Source: Leifsonia williamsii
GTDB taxonomy: Bacteria > Actinomycetota > Actinomycetes > Actinomycetales > Microbacteriaceae
NCBI RefSeq assembly: GCF_030433685.1
Contig: NZ_JAROCF010000001.1
Span: 3,162,001 to 3,226,000, forward strand
Reading direction: 5' to 3'
Length of the DNA: 64,000 bases
The notes under the pieces were generated by a model that saw nothing but the letters and a program-made list of their open reading frames with translations, did not search any database and was not told where the DNA came from. This document shows, piece by piece, positions 54,722-64,000 of this stretch; the first letter of the stretch is position 1; every line of letters starts with the position of its first letter. The position numbers and the translations under genes are program-made.

Positions 54722-54757
54722 CGCCGACCGAGGCGGCACCGGTCAGTACGGGACGGC

Positions 54758-55840
54758 TCAGCGGCCTGCGCCTCCGCGCCCGCCGAGCGCCCGCGCGTCC
54801 TGCTTGCCGGAGATGTCCTTGCGGAGCTCCTTCGGCAGCGAGAACATCAGGTCCTCCTCGGCGGTCTTGACCTCCTGCACCTCGCCGTAGCCGGCGGCGG
54901 AGAGCTCGTCGAGCACCTCCTGCACCAGCACCTCGGGCACGGACGCGCCGCTCGTCACGCCGACCGATGCGACGCCGTCCAGCCACTCCTGGCGGATCTC
55001 GGAGGCGTAGTCGACCCGGTACGCGGCCTTCGCCCCGTACTCGAGCGCGACCTCCACGAGCCGCACCGAGTTGGAGGAGTTGGCCGAGCCGACCACGATC
55101 ACGAGTTCCGCCTGCTCGGCGACCTTCTTGATGGCGACCTGGCGGTTCTGCGTCGCGTAGCAGATGTCGTCGCTGGGCGGGTCCTGGAGGTTCGGGAAGC
55201 GCTCGCGCAGGCGGCGCACGGTCTCCATCGTCTCGTCGACCGAGAGCGTGGTCTGCGACAGCCACACGACCTTGTCGGGGTCGCGCACCTGCACGGTGTC
55301 GGCGTCGCCGGGACCGTTGACGAGGGTCACGTGCTCGGGCGCCTCGCCCGCGGTGCCCTCGACCTCCTCGTGGCCCTCGTGGCCGATGAGCAGGATCTCG
55401 AAGTCGTCGCGCGCGAACCGCACGGCCTCGCGGTGCACCTTGGTCACCAGCGGGCAGGTCGCGTCGATCGCGTGCAGCCCACGCGCCGCAGCGCCCTGCA
55501 CGACCGCCGGAGAGACGCCGTGTGCGGAGAACACGACGTGCGCGCCCTGGGGCACCTCGTCGACCTCGTCGACGAAGATCGCGCCCTGCTTCTCGAGCTC
55601 GGACACGACGTGCACGTTGTGGACGATCTGCTTGCGCACGTACACCGGCGCGCCGTAGTGCTCGAGCGCCTTCTCGACCGCGACCACGGCGCGGTCGACG
55701 CCGGCGCAGTACCCGCGCGGTGCCGCCAGCAGCACCCGCTTCTGTCCGACGACCGGGATATCCTGAAGCCGGCCGCGCACACCGGGCGCCCGGCGAACGG
55801 GGATCCGGGGCATCGGAAGGCTGATGGTTGCGTCGCTCAC
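54758..55840 (-). CDS. ispH: 4-hydroxy-3-methylbut-2-enyl diphosphate reductase
   Basis: Last step of the MEP isoprenoid pathway, giving IPP and DMAPP through a 4Fe-4S cluster. It has 360 residues. Cluster cysteines are Cys45 ([11 protein letters not shown]), Cys129 (DATCPLVTK) and Cys227 ([11 protein letters not shown]); the [10 protein letters not shown] motif is present. The start chosen is GTG 55840: TACGAT (55852-55847 on the minus strand) lies 6 bases before it. An internal ATG 9 codons later is an alternative. It is divergent from xseA, with 46 bases between start codons. Confidence 0.97.
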   Translation of the reverse strand: MSDATISLPMPRIPVRRAPGVRGRLQDIPVVGQKRVLLAAPRGYCAGVDRAVVAVEKALEHYGAPVYVRKQIVHNVHVVSELEKQGAIFVDEVDEVPQGAHVVFSAHGVSPAVVQGAAARGLHAIDATCPLVTKVHREAVRFARDDFEILLIGHEGHEEVEGTAGEAPEHVTLVNGPGDADTVQVRDPDKVVWLSQTTLSVDETMETVRRLRERFPNLQDPPSDDICYATQNRQVAIKKVAEQAELVIVVGSANSSNSVRLVEVALEYGAKAAYRVDYASEIRQEWLDGVASVGVTSGASVPEVLVQEVLDELSAAGYGEVQEVKTAEEDLMFSLPKELRKDISGKQDARALGGRGGAGR

Positions 55841-55886
55841 CCCTCGATCGTACGTGAGCGCGCTGAACGACGGATGGGAGGACGCG

Positions 55887-57242
55887 GTGACGGAGACGGC
55901 GAGCGCACCCTCGAGCGCACCGACGAGCGCACCGACGGGCGCCCCCGCGTTCACCGCCGGCCCGCCGACGCTCGACGCGCCCTGGCCGGTCGCGCTGCTC
56001 GCGTCCAAGATCAAGGGCTGGATCGATCGGCTCGGCACCGCGTGGGTCGAGGGCGAGATCACGCAGTGGGGCGTCTCCGGCGGCAACGTCTACGGCAAGC
56101 TGAAGGACCTCAACGAGGACGCGACGATCAGCTTCACGATCTGGTCGTCGGTGAAGGCGCGCATCCCGGCCGACCTGAAGCAGGGCGACCGCGTGATCGC
56201 CGCCGTCAAGCCGAACTACTGGCTCAAGGGCGGCACGCTCACCATGCAGGTCTTCGACATGCGGCACGTGGGTCTCGGCGACCTCCTGGAGCGGCTGGAG
56301 CGGCTGCGCGCCCAGCTCGCGGCGGAGGGGCTGTTCGCCCTCGAGCGCAAGAAGCGCCTCCCGTTCCTCCCGCACACGATCGGCCTCGTCACCGGCAAGG
56401 ACTCCGACGCCGAGAAGGACGTGCTGCGCAACGCGCAGCTGCGCTGGCCCGCCGTGCGCTTCCGCGTCGTGTACGCCGCGGTGCAGGGCGAGCGGACGGT
56501 TCCGGAGGTGATGGGCGCGATCCGGCGGCTCGACGCCGACCCCGAGGTGGAGGTCATCATCGTCGCGCGCGGCGGCGGCGACTTCCAGAACCTCCTCGGC
56601 TTCAGCGACGAGCGGCTGGTGCGCGCGGCGGCGGAGGCCCTGACCCCGATCGTCTCGGCCATCGGCCACGAGGCCGACCGGCCGCTGCTGGACGAGGTGG
56701 CGGACCTCCGCGCCTCCACGCCCACCGATGCGGCCAAGCGCGTGGTCCCCGACGTCGCCGAGGAGCTCGCCCGGGTGCAGCAGGCCAGGGCCAGGATCGG
56801 CATGCGGGTCACGCACATGATCGCGAACGAGATCGACCGCATCGGCCACCTCCGCACCCGGCCGGTGCTCGCCTCCTCGTCGTGGATCGTCGACACGCGC
56901 GCCCAGGAGCTCACCCGGTACGTCGCCCGCGGCGCCGAGCTGATGGAGCGCTGCGTCGACCGCGAGACCACGCGCGTCGCCGAGCTGCGCGGGCAGCTGC
57001 GCGCCCTGTCGCCGCAGGCCACCCTCGACCGCGGGTACGCGATCGTGCAGAACGACGCCGGGCACGTCGTCTCCTCCCCCGCGGAGGCGCCGGCCGGCTC
57101 CGCCCTGCGGGTGACCGTCTCCGACGGCGCGTTCGCCGCCACCGCGGGCGAGGCGCTCGCCTCTCCCGCGCACCACGACGACGGTCCCTCCGATTCCAGC
57201 CTCGGCTCCTCCGGCCCAGCCACCGCTCAGCGGGGGAAATAG
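55887..57242 (+). CDS. xseA: Exodeoxyribonuclease VII large subunit
   Basis: Forms the exonuclease VII complex with XseB, degrading single-stranded DNA from both ends. It has 451 residues. An N-terminal OB-fold (about 30-125, with WVEGEITQW) is followed by the catalytic domain with [19 protein letters not shown] and [27 protein letters not shown], the family's most conserved block. The start chosen is GTG 55887, with GGGAGG 6 bases ahead; an ATG at 55824 would run back into the ispH promoter. Confidence 0.97.
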   Translation: MTETASAPSSAPTSAPTGAPAFTAGPPTLDAPWPVALLASKIKGWIDRLGTAWVEGEITQWGVSGGNVYGKLKDLNEDATISFTIWSSVKARIPADLKQGDRVIAAVKPNYWLKGGTLTMQVFDMRHVGLGDLLERLERLRAQLAAEGLFALERKKRLPFLPHTIGLVTGKDSDAEKDVLRNAQLRWPAVRFRVVYAAVQGERTVPEVMGAIRRLDADPEVEVIIVARGGGDFQNLLGFSDERLVRAAAEALTPIVSAIGHEADRPLLDEVADLRASTPTDAAKRVVPDVAEELARVQQARARIGMRVTHMIANEIDRIGHLRTRPVLASSSWIVDTRAQELTRYVARGAELMERCVDRETTRVAELRGQLRALSPQATLDRGYAIVQNDAGHVVSSPAEAPAGSALRVTVSDGAFAATAGEALASPAHHDDGPSDSSLGSSGPATAQRGK

Positions 57243-57243
57243 A

Positions 57244-57525
57244 ATGGACGGCATGGCCACACCCGAGACGAGCCCCGGCTCCGATCCCCTCAGCTCCCTC
57301 GGCTACGAGGAGGCGCGCGACGAGCTCGTCCGCGTCGTCGCCGCCCTGGAGCAGGGCCAGGCCACCCTCGAGGAGTCGATCGCCCTCTGGGAGCGCGGCG
57401 AGGCCCTCGCCCGCCACTGCGAGGAGTGGCTGATCGGCGCGAAGGCGCGGCTCGACGCCGCCCGCGCCGGAGCAGGCGCCTCCTCCCCCGCCTCCGCGAC
57501 CGCCGGAGCCGCTGACCCCGAATGA
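57244..57525 (+). CDS. xseB: Exodeoxyribonuclease VII small subunit
   Basis: A 93-residue helical partner of XseA (about 90 from the second ATG). The family core [15 protein letters not shown] through [17 protein letters not shown] is present. The start is ambiguous: ATG 57244 overlaps nothing and follows the xseA stop by one base, whereas ATG 57253 lies 7 bases after TAGAAT (57240-57245), which includes the xseA stop codon. Both could be used, one coupled and one leaderless. Confidence 0.95.
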   Translation: MDGMATPETSPGSDPLSSLGYEEARDELVRVVAALEQGQATLEESIALWERGEALARHCEEWLIGAKARLDAARAGAGASSPASATAGAADPE

Positions 57526-57535
57526 GTTCCGCCGC

Positions 57536-58192
57536 ATGAGCCCCCGCACCAAGCCCCCCGCCGTCGTCGCCGAGCTCGGCCGACCGGAGACCCCGGAGGA
57601 GACCGCCGCCCGCAAGGCGCAGAACTCCGCGAACCACCGCAACCGGCAGACGGTCAACAACCTCGTCTACTCGCTCCTCGCGACCCTCGCCCTGGTCGTC
57701 GTCATCGTGCTCGCGGTGCCGCGCGGCAATCCGACCGCCGACGCCCCCGCCGTCGACTACGCGAAGATCGCGCAGGAGGCGCAGGGCAGCGAGCCCGACC
57801 GCCTCCTGGTGCCGAAGCTCCCGGCCGGCTGGAAGGCCAACAACGCCGAGCTGCGCACCAGGACCGCCGACAAGGTGGACTACTGGTACATCGGGCTGCT
57901 GACGCCGAAGGGCGAGTACATCGGCGTCACCCAGGGCTTCGAGGCCAACGAGAGCTGGGTCGCCGAGCAGGTGAACCGCACCATGATCAAGGGCACGCGC
58001 TCGATCAGCGGCGTGACCTGGGACGTCTACGACAACCGCACCTCCAGCTCCGACAACGGCAATGTCGCCTACGGGCTGTCCACGGAGGCCGGCAGGAGCT
58101 CCATCATCGTCTTCGGAACCGCCGACGACGCCGAATTCGACACGGTCGCCGACGCGCTGGCCGGTCAGATCACACAACTGGGAGGCAAGTGA
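57536..58192 (+). CDS. DUF4245-family membrane-anchored protein
   Basis: A 218-residue protein. A short cytoplasmic N-terminus precedes one membrane helix (about 41-61, VYSLLATLALVVVIVLAVP); the rest is an extracytoplasmic alpha/beta domain with KLPAGWKANNAELRT and YIGVTQGFEAN, matching DUF4245. Function unknown. Close spacing places it in the xseA-xseB operon (10 bases after xseB), and its TGA shares a base with the next ATG. Confidence 0.88.
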   Translation: MSPRTKPPAVVAELGRPETPEETAARKAQNSANHRNRQTVNNLVYSLLATLALVVVIVLAVPRGNPTADAPAVDYAKIAQEAQGSEPDRLLVPKLPAGWKANNAELRTRTADKVDYWYIGLLTPKGEYIGVTQGFEANESWVAEQVNRTMIKGTRSISGVTWDVYDNRTSSSDNGNVAYGLSTEAGRSSIIVFGTADDAEFDTVADALAGQITQLGGK

Positions 58193-58860
58193 TGCCGACG
58201 ACCCGACCGGGCCGCATCTGGAACGCCATGCTCGCGGGCAATGAGCGCTTCATCGCAGGGACTCCCCAGCACCCGCACCAGGACGTCGAGCGCCGCGAGT
58301 CCGTCGCCGCCGGCCAGGCGCCCGTCGCCGCGATCTTCGGCTGCGCCGACTCGCGCCTCGCGGCCGAGATCATCTTCGACATGGGCCTCGGCGACGCGTT
58401 CGTGGTGCGCAACGCCGGGCAGGTCATCTCGGACTCCGTCCTGGGCTCGCTGGACTACGCGGTCGCGGTGCTCAACGTGCCGCTCATCCTCGTGCTCGGC
58501 CATGACGCCTGCGGCGCCGTCGCCTCGGCCATCGCCTCCCAGGCGGAGGACGCGGAGCCGCTGCCCCCGCACATCGCCAACCTGATCGCGCCGATCGTCC
58601 CGGCCGTGCACCGCGTCACCGGCACCGCCGCCGACGCGCACATCGACCCCGCGACGGTGGACGCCGGCGAGGTGGGCCGCGAGCACCTGCGCGACACCGT
58701 CGGGGAGCTGCTCGCGCGGTCCGAGGTGATCAGCGCGGCCGTGGCCGCGAACACGCTCGCGATCGTCGGAGCGAACTACCGGCTCCAGGAAGGTCGGGTC
58801 GTCCCCGACGTCGTCGTCGGAATGGCCGATCCGGTCGCCGACCCAACGCCCGCGCGCTGA
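58192..58860 (+). CDS. Beta-class carbonic anhydrase
   Basis: Zinc enzyme interconverting CO2 and bicarbonate. It has 222 residues. Zinc ligands are Cys51 and Asp53-Arg55 dyad residues in GCADSR, with His104 and Cys107 in GHDACGAV. The start is ATG 58192, 6 bases after GGGAGG; its A is the last base of the upstream TGA. It probably supplies bicarbonate for carboxylases and lies in an operon-like run that ends with fumC. Confidence 0.95.
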   Translation: MPTTRPGRIWNAMLAGNERFIAGTPQHPHQDVERRESVAAGQAPVAAIFGCADSRLAAEIIFDMGLGDAFVVRNAGQVISDSVLGSLDYAVAVLNVPLILVLGHDACGAVASAIASQAEDAEPLPPHIANLIAPIVPAVHRVTGTAADAHIDPATVDAGEVGREHLRDTVGELLARSEVISAAVAANTLAIVGANYRLQEGRVVPDVVVGMADPVADPTPAR

Positions 58861-58891
58861 CCGGCGCACGAGCCCAGAAAGGAAACACACC

Positions 58892-60298
58892 GTGGTGGAC
58901 ACCCAGGCGGACGCCGAGTACCGCATCGAGCACGACACGATGGGCGAGGTGCGGGTCCCCGCCGCCGCGCTCTACAGCGCGCAGACGCAGCGGGCCGTCG
59001 AGAACTTCCCGATCTCGGGCTCGGTGCTGGAGCCGACCCAGATCGCCGCGCTCGCCCGCATCAAGAAGTCGGCCGCGCTCGCGAACGCGCGTCTCGGCGT
59101 GCTCGACGCCGACATCGCCGAGGCGATCGCCGCGGCCGCCGACGAGGTCGTCGCCGGCGCGCACAACGCCGAGTTCCCGATCGACGTCTACCAGACCGGC
59201 TCGGGCACCTCCTCCAACATGAACATGAACGAGGTGCTGGCGACGCTCGCCTCCCGCCGCCTCGGCAAGCCCGTGCACCCGAACGACCACGTCAACGCGT
59301 CGCAGTCGTCGAACGACGTGTTCCCGACCTCCGTGCACATCGCCGTGACCGGAGCGCTCATCGACGACCTCATCCCCGCGCTCGACCACCTCGCGGTCGC
59401 GCTGGAGGAGAAGGCGGAGCTGTGGGCGACCGCCGTCAAGAGCGGCCGCACGCACCTCATGGACGCGACCCCGGTCACGCTCGGCCAGGAGTTCGGCGGC
59501 TACGCGGCGCAGATCCGCTACGGCATCGAGCGCGTGCAGGGCTCGCTGCACCGCGTCGCGGAGGTCCCGCTCGGCGGCACCGCCGTCGGCACCGGCATCA
59601 ACACGCCGATCGGCTTCCCGCAGCTGGTGATCGAGCTGCTCACGCAGGAGACCGAGCTGCCCATCACCGAGGCGCGCAACCACTTCGAGGCCCAGGCGAA
59701 CCGCGACGCGCTGGTGGAGGCCTCCGGCGCCCTCCGCACCATCGCCGTCAGCCTGACCAAGATCTGCAACGACCTGCGCTGGATGGGCTCCGGCCCGAAC
59801 ACCGGCCTCGGCGAGCTGCACATCCCCGACCTGCAGCCGGGTTCGTCGATCATGCCCGGCAAGGTCAACCCGGTCATTCCGGAGGCCGTGCTCATGGTCG
59901 CGAGCCGCGTGATCGGCAACGACGCGACCGTCGCCTGGAGCGGAGCCTCCGGCCTGTTCGAGCTGAACGTCGCCATCCCGGTCATGGGCACCGCGCTGCT
60001 GGAGTCGATCCGTCTGCTCACACAGGCGTCGCGCGTGCTCGCCGACAAGACGGTGACGGGCCTCGAGGCCAACCTCGACCGCGCCCGCGCGTTCGCCGAG
60101 TCGAGCCCGTCGATCGTGACGCCGCTCAACCGCGTGATCGGTTACGAGGCCGCAGCGAAGGTCGCCAAGCACTCGGTCGCCCAGGGCATGACGGTCCGCG
60201 AGGCCGTCATCGACCTCGGCTTCGTGGAGCGCGGCGAGGTCACCGAGGAGCAGCTCGACAAGGCCCTCGACGTCCTCAGCATGACCCACCCGGGCTGA
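58892..60298 (+). CDS. fumC: Class II fumarate hydratase
   Basis: TCA-cycle enzyme interconverting fumarate and malate, iron-independent. It has 468 residues. The signature [12 protein letters not shown] (about 318-329, catalytic Ser in the SS pair) and the early motifs [14 protein letters not shown] and [10 protein letters not shown] are intact. The start is GTG 58892, preceded by AGGAAA; a second GTG one codon later is equally possible. It ends with a terminator hairpin and closes the operon-like run that starts at xseA. Confidence 0.97.
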   Translation: MVDTQADAEYRIEHDTMGEVRVPAAALYSAQTQRAVENFPISGSVLEPTQIAALARIKKSAALANARLGVLDADIAEAIAAAADEVVAGAHNAEFPIDVYQTGSGTSSNMNMNEVLATLASRRLGKPVHPNDHVNASQSSNDVFPTSVHIAVTGALIDDLIPALDHLAVALEEKAELWATAVKSGRTHLMDATPVTLGQEFGGYAAQIRYGIERVQGSLHRVAEVPLGGTAVGTGINTPIGFPQLVIELLTQETELPITEARNHFEAQANRDALVEASGALRTIAVSLTKICNDLRWMGSGPNTGLGELHIPDLQPGSSIMPGKVNPVIPEAVLMVASRVIGNDATVAWSGASGLFELNVAIPVMGTALLESIRLLTQASRVLADKTVTGLEANLDRARAFAESSPSIVTPLNRVIGYEAAAKVAKHSVAQGMTVREAVIDLGFVERGEVTEEQLDKALDVLSMTHPG

Positions 60299-60334
60299 GT
60301 GGGAGGCGCGTTCCGCGCTTCCCCCCCGTCCCAA

Positions 60335-60371
60335 CGAGGCGCCCCTTCCGAATCGCGGGAGGGGCGCCTCG
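60335..60371 (+). terminator. Terminator after fumC
   Basis: CGAGGCGCCCC (60335-60345) pairs exactly with 60361-60371, with an almost complete inner extension (TTCC/GGGA) around an AATCGC loop. It lies 36 bases after the fumC stop. Confidence 0.75.
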
Positions 60372-60428
60372 CCGCGTCCGGCGCAGCCGCGGCGTCGCTT
60401 CTGGCAGGCGCCGCCCTAGACTCGTGGG

Positions 60429-60995
60429 ATGCTGACCGCCGGGGATCCTCTGCGGCACCGCCCCCGCCGCGTCATCGTGGCCGGCGTCTCGGGCAGCGGC
60501 AAGACGACCCTCGCCGCACGCATCGCCGCCGTCACCGGCGACCCGCACACGGAGATCGACAGCCTGTTCCACGGCCCCGGCTGGGAGCCGCGTCCGTCGT
60601 TCGCCGACGACGTCCGCACCCTGGCGGCGACCGACAGCTGGACGACGGAGTGGCAGTACACCGCTGCCCGCGACATCCTCGCCGAGCGGGCGGACCTTCT
60701 GGTCTGGCTGGACTACCCCTTCCTCCGCGTCACCCTCCCCCGCGTGATCCGCCGCACCCTCCACCGCAACCGCTCCCGCGAGGTGCTCTGGAACGGCAAC
60801 GTCGAACCTCCCCTCTGGACCGCGTTCACCCGCCGCGATCACATCGTGCGCTGGGCGATCGCCACACGCCGCAAGTACCACACGCTCGTCCCGGAGCTGC
60901 AGCGCACCCGCCCCGATCTGACCATCGTCCGCCTGCGCAGCCCGGCCGAGACCGAGGCGTGGCTCACCGGCCCGCTGCGGGCGGCCGCGGGCTGA
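60429..60995 (+). CDS. P-loop kinase-like protein (adenylate kinase-related topology)
   Basis: A 188-residue protein with Walker A AGVSGSGKTT (about 18-27), the substrate-side segment TEIDSLFHGPGWEPR and a lid-like region RRTLHRNRSREVLWNGN. This matches small AAA/adenylate kinase-related proteins (FlaR-like) of unknown substrate. TAGACT (60417-60422) is 6 bases before the ATG. Its last 32 bases overlap the convergent toxin gene. Confidence 0.85.
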   Translation: MLTAGDPLRHRPRRVIVAGVSGSGKTTLAARIAAVTGDPHTEIDSLFHGPGWEPRPSFADDVRTLAATDSWTTEWQYTAARDILAERADLLVWLDYPFLRVTLPRVIRRTLHRNRSREVLWNGNVEPPLWTAFTRRDHIVRWAIATRRKYHTLVPELQRTRPDLTIVRLRSPAETEAWLTGPLRAAAG

Positions 60996-61371
60996 ACCAC
61001 CGCGCCAGCTCCCGGGCGATGTCGCCGACCTCCTCCCGCTCGCCGGCCGCCACCGCGACGATCAGGTCGAACATCGCCTGTTCGTCGTAGCGCTCCCCAT
61101 AGCCGTTGAGGTCGAAGAACAGCACGCACAGCACCCACCCTGTCCGCTTGTTCCCGTCGAGCAGCGGGTGGTTCCGCAGCACCGAGTGGAGCAGCGCGGC
61201 CGCCTTGTTGTACACGTCCGGATAGGCGTCCTTCCCGAACACCGTGGCGGCAGGCCGCCCCAGCGCAGAGTCGAGAAGCACAGGATCCCGGATGACCGCG
61301 ACCGGCTCGGAGCCGAGCACCGCACGGATGACGCCGTGCGCCTCCTCCTGCGTGAGGTAGCGGTACGTCAC
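60964..61371 (-). CDS. doc: Doc-type toxin of the Fic superfamily
   Basis: A 135-residue Fic-fold protein. The active motif is HPLLDGNKR at residues 68-76 (canonical Doc HxFxDGNKR, with Leu for Phe). Doc proteins phosphorylate elongation factor Tu and stop translation. The start chosen is GTG 61371, whose GTGA overlaps the antitoxin stop codon, a coupled arrangement typical of toxin-antitoxin pairs. Its 3' end overlaps the convergent kinase gene by 32 bases. Confidence 0.9.
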   Translation of the reverse strand: MTYRYLTQEEAHGVIRAVLGSEPVAVIRDPVLLDSALGRPAATVFGKDAYPDVYNKAAALLHSVLRNHPLLDGNKRTGWVLCVLFFDLNGYGERYDEQAMFDLIVAVAAGEREEVGDIARELARWFSPRPPAAGR

Positions 61372-61613
61372 GCGTCCCGCAGCCGCTCCAGCAGGCCCGC
61401 GTTCTGCTGCACGATGCGCCTGAGGATCTGCTGCGTCGCGCTGTCGTGGGCCGCGATGTGCGCGTCGACCGCCTCCAGCACCACCGAGGTGAAAGAGGTC
61501 CCCGCCTCCGTCGCGATGCGGTCTACCGCGCTCACCTGGTCGGCGCGGAAGGCGATCAGCTTCTTGGTCCGGCCCGCGGGCTGCACCCCGGTCGATCGTG
61601 CGTCCGTCATCAT
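61368..61613 (-). CDS. Antitoxin with ribbon-helix-helix-like fold
   Basis: An 81-residue protein. Residues about 16-55 (KKLIAFRADQVSAVDRIATEAG and the following SFTSVVLEAVDAHI) fit a ribbon-helix-helix DNA-binding domain; the C-terminal helix probably wraps the toxin. Classical Doc partners are Phd-type, so this is a non-classical pairing. AGGGGG precedes two adjacent ATG codons (61613 and 61610). An AT-rich inverted repeat directly upstream is the likely operator. Confidence 0.82.
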   Translation of the reverse strand: MMTDARSTGVQPAGRTKKLIAFRADQVSAVDRIATEAGTSFTSVVLEAVDAHIAAHDSATQQILRRIVQQNAGLLERLRDA

Positions 61614-61624
61614 CGTCCCCCTTG

Positions 61625-61654
61625 GTATATATGCGGTAGGACTTCCATATATAC
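61625..61654. promoter_or_regulatory. AT-rich inverted-repeat operator of the toxin-antitoxin pair
   Basis: GTATATATG (61625-61633) and its exact complement CATATATAC (61646-61654) flank a 12-base spacer, 11 bases ahead of the antitoxin start. It stands out strongly as an AT-rich island in very GC-rich DNA. The arms can also serve as -10 elements (TATATA), so binding by the RHH antitoxin would repress the operon. Confidence 0.75.
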
Positions 61655-61664
61655 ACCCGTTCGG

Positions 61665-62303
61665 TCATGAGAGCACCGCCACGGACAGGAAGGAGGCGAG
61701 CAGGACCGGCCCGAAGGCGACCTCGTCATGGCGAGACCACGCCCCCGCCCCGACGAGCGCCGCGACTCCCGCCAGTCCGCCCGCGAGGAAGGCCGCTCCC
61801 ACGAACGCGACCACGGCGGTGCCCGCCGATGCAGCCAGCGCCGCCCACGACAGCGCCGCCCACGACAGCGCTGATCCCCCAGCACCACCGTCACCCCCTC
61901 CGGCGCATACCCCCACCAACGCCACCACGAGCAGCGTGGCGAGCTTCACATCCCCCATCCCCAGCCCGCCACCCGACGCGAGCACGAGCAACGCACCTCC
62001 GACGGCGACCCCCAGCACCACCGCCGCGCCAAGAGCCTCCGGCGACCCGCGGGCCAGTGCATCCCACACCAACCCCACGGCCGCGAATGCGAACCCCGGC
62101 AGCACGAGCGCATTCGGGAGGCGGTGCTCGCGCACGTCCGTCCGCACCAGCCGCGCAGCGACCGCCGCCGCATACGCCGCCCCGACGAGACCGGGTGAGA
62201 CGCCGCCCCTCGCCACCACCAGCAGGATGACGAGGGCGGCGCCCACGACCAGGTCGGTCACTGATGCGGCTGTGAGCCGCCCTTCCGGCGAGTTCTTCCC
62301 CAT
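61665..62303 (-). CDS. A24-family prepilin peptidase without N-terminal methylase domain
   Basis: A 212-residue membrane protein with about six or seven helices. The two catalytic aspartates are Asp56 (RTDVREHRLPN) and Asp118 (GMGDVKL, the GxGDxK signature). The cysteine-containing N-methylase domain of PilD is absent, as in many actinobacterial tad-type enzymes. No pilin, ATPase or secretin genes are within this window, so partners lie elsewhere. A short in-frame duplication gives SALSWAALSWAAL. Confidence 0.9.
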   Translation of the reverse strand: MGKNSPEGRLTAASVTDLVVGAALVILLVVARGGVSPGLVGAAYAAAVAARLVRTDVREHRLPNALVLPGFAFAAVGLVWDALARGSPEALGAAVVLGVAVGGALLVLASGGGLGMGDVKLATLLVVALVGVCAGGGDGGAGGSALSWAALSWAALAASAGTAVVAFVGAAFLAGGLAGVAALVGAGAWSRHDEVAFGPVLLASFLSVAVLS

Positions 62304-62450
62304 GCCTCCACGCTAGGAAGCGGGAACCGGCCTCCGGCGGAACTCACACGATGTACCGGAATACCGCCCGACTCACAGGCCCGCGACTACAGAGCCCCGC
62401 GCCCACAAAGACCCGCGACAACACGAACCCGCGCAACAGGCGAGCAACCC

Positions 62451-63806
62451 CTACGCCAACTCGTTCCCCTCCAGCATCTCCGTCACGAGCGCAGCGATCG
62501 CCGACCGCTCCGACCGCGTCAGGGTCACGTGCGCGAACAGCGGGTGCCCCTTCAGCGTCTCGATCACCGATGCGACGCCGTCGTGGCGGCCGACCCGCAG
62601 GTTGTCGCGCTGCGCGACATCGTGGGTGAGCACCACCCGGGAGTTCTGACCGATGCGGCTGAGCACCGTCAGCAGCACGTTGCGCTCCAGCGACTGCGCC
62701 TCGTCGACGATCACGAACGCGTCGTGCAGCGATCGGCCGCGGATGTGGGTCAGTGGCAGCACCTCGAGGATGCCGCGGTCCTGCACCTCGTCGAGCACAT
62801 TCTGCGACACCAGCGCGCCGAGCGTGTCGAACACCGCCTGGCCCCACGGGTTCATCTTCTCGCCCTGGTCGCCGGGCAGGTAGCCGAGCTCCTGGCCGCC
62901 GACCGCGTACAGCGGGCGGAAGACCATGATCTTCTTGTGCTGCTGCCGCTCCAGCACCGCCTCCAGGCCGGCGCAGAGGGCGAGCGCCGACTTGCCGGTT
63001 CCGGCTCGCCCGCCGAGCGAGAGGATGCCGATCTCGGGGTCGAGCAGGAGGTCGATCGCGAGCCGCTGCTCCGCCGAGCGGCCGTGCAGGCCGAACACGT
63101 CGCGGTCGCCGCGCACCAGCTTCACCTCGCCGCGCCCCAGCACCCGGCCGAGCGCCGAGCCGCGATCCGAGTGGATGACGAGCCCGGTGTTGACGGGGAG
63201 GTCGGCGACGAGGGAGGTCGTCATCCGCTCCTCCTCGTACAGCTCGGCCATCTTGTCGCTGCCGAGGTCGATCTCGGCGAGCCCGGTCCACCCGGACTCC
63301 ACCGCCTGCTCGTGCCGGTACTCCTCGGCGGAGAGGCCGATGGAGGCCGCCTTCACGCGCAGGGGCAGGTCTTTGGAGACGACGGTGACGTCGAGCCCGT
63401 CGTTGGAGAGGTTCAGCGCGACCGCGAGGATGCGGGAGTCGTTGTCGTTGAGCTGCATGCCGCTCGGGAGGACCGACATGTTGGAGTGGTTGAGCTCCAC
63501 ACGCAGCGACCCGCCGTCACCGACGGGGATCGGGAAGTCGAGCCGTTCGTGCTGGACGCGCAGGTCGTCCAGGTTGCGCAGCGCCTGCCGGGCGAAGTAC
63601 CCGATCTCGGGGTCGTTGCGCTTGCCCTCCAGTTCGCTCACGACCACGACCGGGATGACGACGGCGTGTTCGGCGAATCGGAAGATCGCCTTCGGGTCGG
63701 ACAGCAGGACCGACGTGTCGAGCACATACGTCCGCTCGCTCTGCCTGGTCCCGTCGGGTGCCGACTCGAACTGCCGGGTTGCTGATTCAGCCACGACCAC
63801 TCCCAC
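62451..63806 (-). CDS. PIN-domain PhoH-like ATPase
   Basis: A 451-residue protein. An N-terminal PIN domain (about 26-165, with [11 protein letters not shown] and [10 protein letters not shown]) is fused to a PhoH ATPase domain (about 240-450) with Walker A GRAGTGKS at 266-273 and Walker B VIVDEAQS near 365-372. Such PIN-PhoH proteins (PhoH2 in mycobacteria) act as RNA helicase-ribonucleases. Start codon uncertain: in-frame GTGs at 63806, 63800 and 63794 compete. No vapB-like partner is visible upstream within the window. Confidence 0.93.
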   Translation of the reverse strand: MGVVVAESATRQFESAPDGTRQSERTYVLDTSVLLSDPKAIFRFAEHAVVIPVVVVSELEGKRNDPEIGYFARQALRNLDDLRVQHERLDFPIPVGDGGSLRVELNHSNMSVLPSGMQLNDNDSRILAVALNLSNDGLDVTVVSKDLPLRVKAASIGLSAEEYRHEQAVESGWTGLAEIDLGSDKMAELYEEERMTTSLVADLPVNTGLVIHSDRGSALGRVLGRGEVKLVRGDRDVFGLHGRSAEQRLAIDLLLDPEIGILSLGGRAGTGKSALALCAGLEAVLERQQHKKIMVFRPLYAVGGQELGYLPGDQGEKMNPWGQAVFDTLGALVSQNVLDEVQDRGILEVLPLTHIRGRSLHDAFVIVDEAQSLERNVLLTVLSRIGQNSRVVLTHDVAQRDNLRVGRHDGVASVIETLKGHPLFAHVTLTRSERSAIAALVTEMLEGNELA

Positions 63807-64000
63807 CCCACCGCTCCCGCAGGAGCCGGCGGTTTCAGTTGGCGAGCCGGCCGCTTCCGTCCCGAGGCGAACTTATGTGGCCGTCTCGATCGGGCGCCAT
63901 GCCCGATGCCCTGAAACTACGCCGCACCGCCGACACGGAAGGATGCGCAGGCCGCGTGTCGTGTTTCCATCAGGTGAACATCCGCCCCCAGTTCTGGGAA
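63807..64000. other. Right-edge stretch without a visible gene
   Basis: The 194 bases upstream of the PIN-PhoH gene contain no convincing frame, tRNA or strong hairpin. It presumably holds the promoter of that gene and possibly the leader of a gene beyond the window. Confidence 0.5.

Overview
The window is about 64 kb of high-GC DNA, densely packed with genes on both strands. It looks like chromosome from an actinobacterium, most likely of the Microbacteriaceae (a Leifsonia-like genus is my best guess). This rests on the very high GC, frequent GTG starts, many apparently leaderless promoters, the nrtR-nadA-nadB-nadC-nadS order known from actinobacteria, and small families typical of that group. 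I see no rRNA, tRNA, CRISPR array, insertion sequence or prophage.

Layout. 1-7.2 kb: a dipeptide/oligopeptide ABC importer operon on the minus strand (binding protein, two permeases, fused double ATPase cut by the left edge), with a small PH-domain membrane gene inserted on the plus strand. 7.4-13.1 kb: a CPBP membrane protease, then the glycine cleavage operon gcvT-gcvH-gcvP read leftward behind a tandem glycine riboswitch. 13.2-18.8 kb: the de novo NAD operon nrtR-nadA-nadB-nadC-nadS with a three-half-site operator in front. 18.9-21.8 kb: an efflux MFS and three small genes. 21.8-28.2 kb: a sugar ABC importer with a GH5-like glycosidase and a LacI repressor whose perfect operator lies inside the importer promoter. 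28.3-46 kb: ordinary mixed genes (NYN-LOTUS protein, oxidoreductase, tandem small paralogues, MFS, MgtC-like protein, hydrolases, rmuC, an exonuclease, methyltransferase, ychF, several hypotheticals, glpX). 46.0-51.1 kb: a leftward putative sugar-acid operon (SAF-domain oxidoreductase, GntR regulator, MHS transporter, DUF1537 kinase) with two copies of a GntR-type operator core. 51.1-54.7 kb: class II fructose-bisphosphate aldolase, a membrane protein, an NmrA-like/HxlR divergent pair and a SAP/Rho-N-like protein. 54.8-60.3 kb: ispH divergent from xseA-xseB-DUF4245-carbonic anhydrase-fumC. 60.4-63.8 kb: a P-loop kinase, an RHH-Doc toxin-antitoxin pair with an AT-rich inverted-repeat operator, an orphan A24 prepilin peptidase and a PIN-PhoH ATPase.

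How the parts work together. The clearest regulatory units are self-contained: glycine sensing by the riboswitch drives glycine cleavage; a Nudix-type regulator encoded first in its operon probably controls NAD synthesis, with nadS supplying sulphur for the NadA iron-sulphur cluster; the LacI protein probably controls uptake and breakdown of a glycoside; and the FadR-type GntR protein probably controls uptake and phosphorylation of a short sugar acid. The last is the best candidate for an incompletely described pathway, because the enzymes normally following a DUF1537 kinase are absent. A recurring TANNNT box 6-8 bases before ATG or GTG suggests that over a dozen genes here are translated from leaderless mRNAs.
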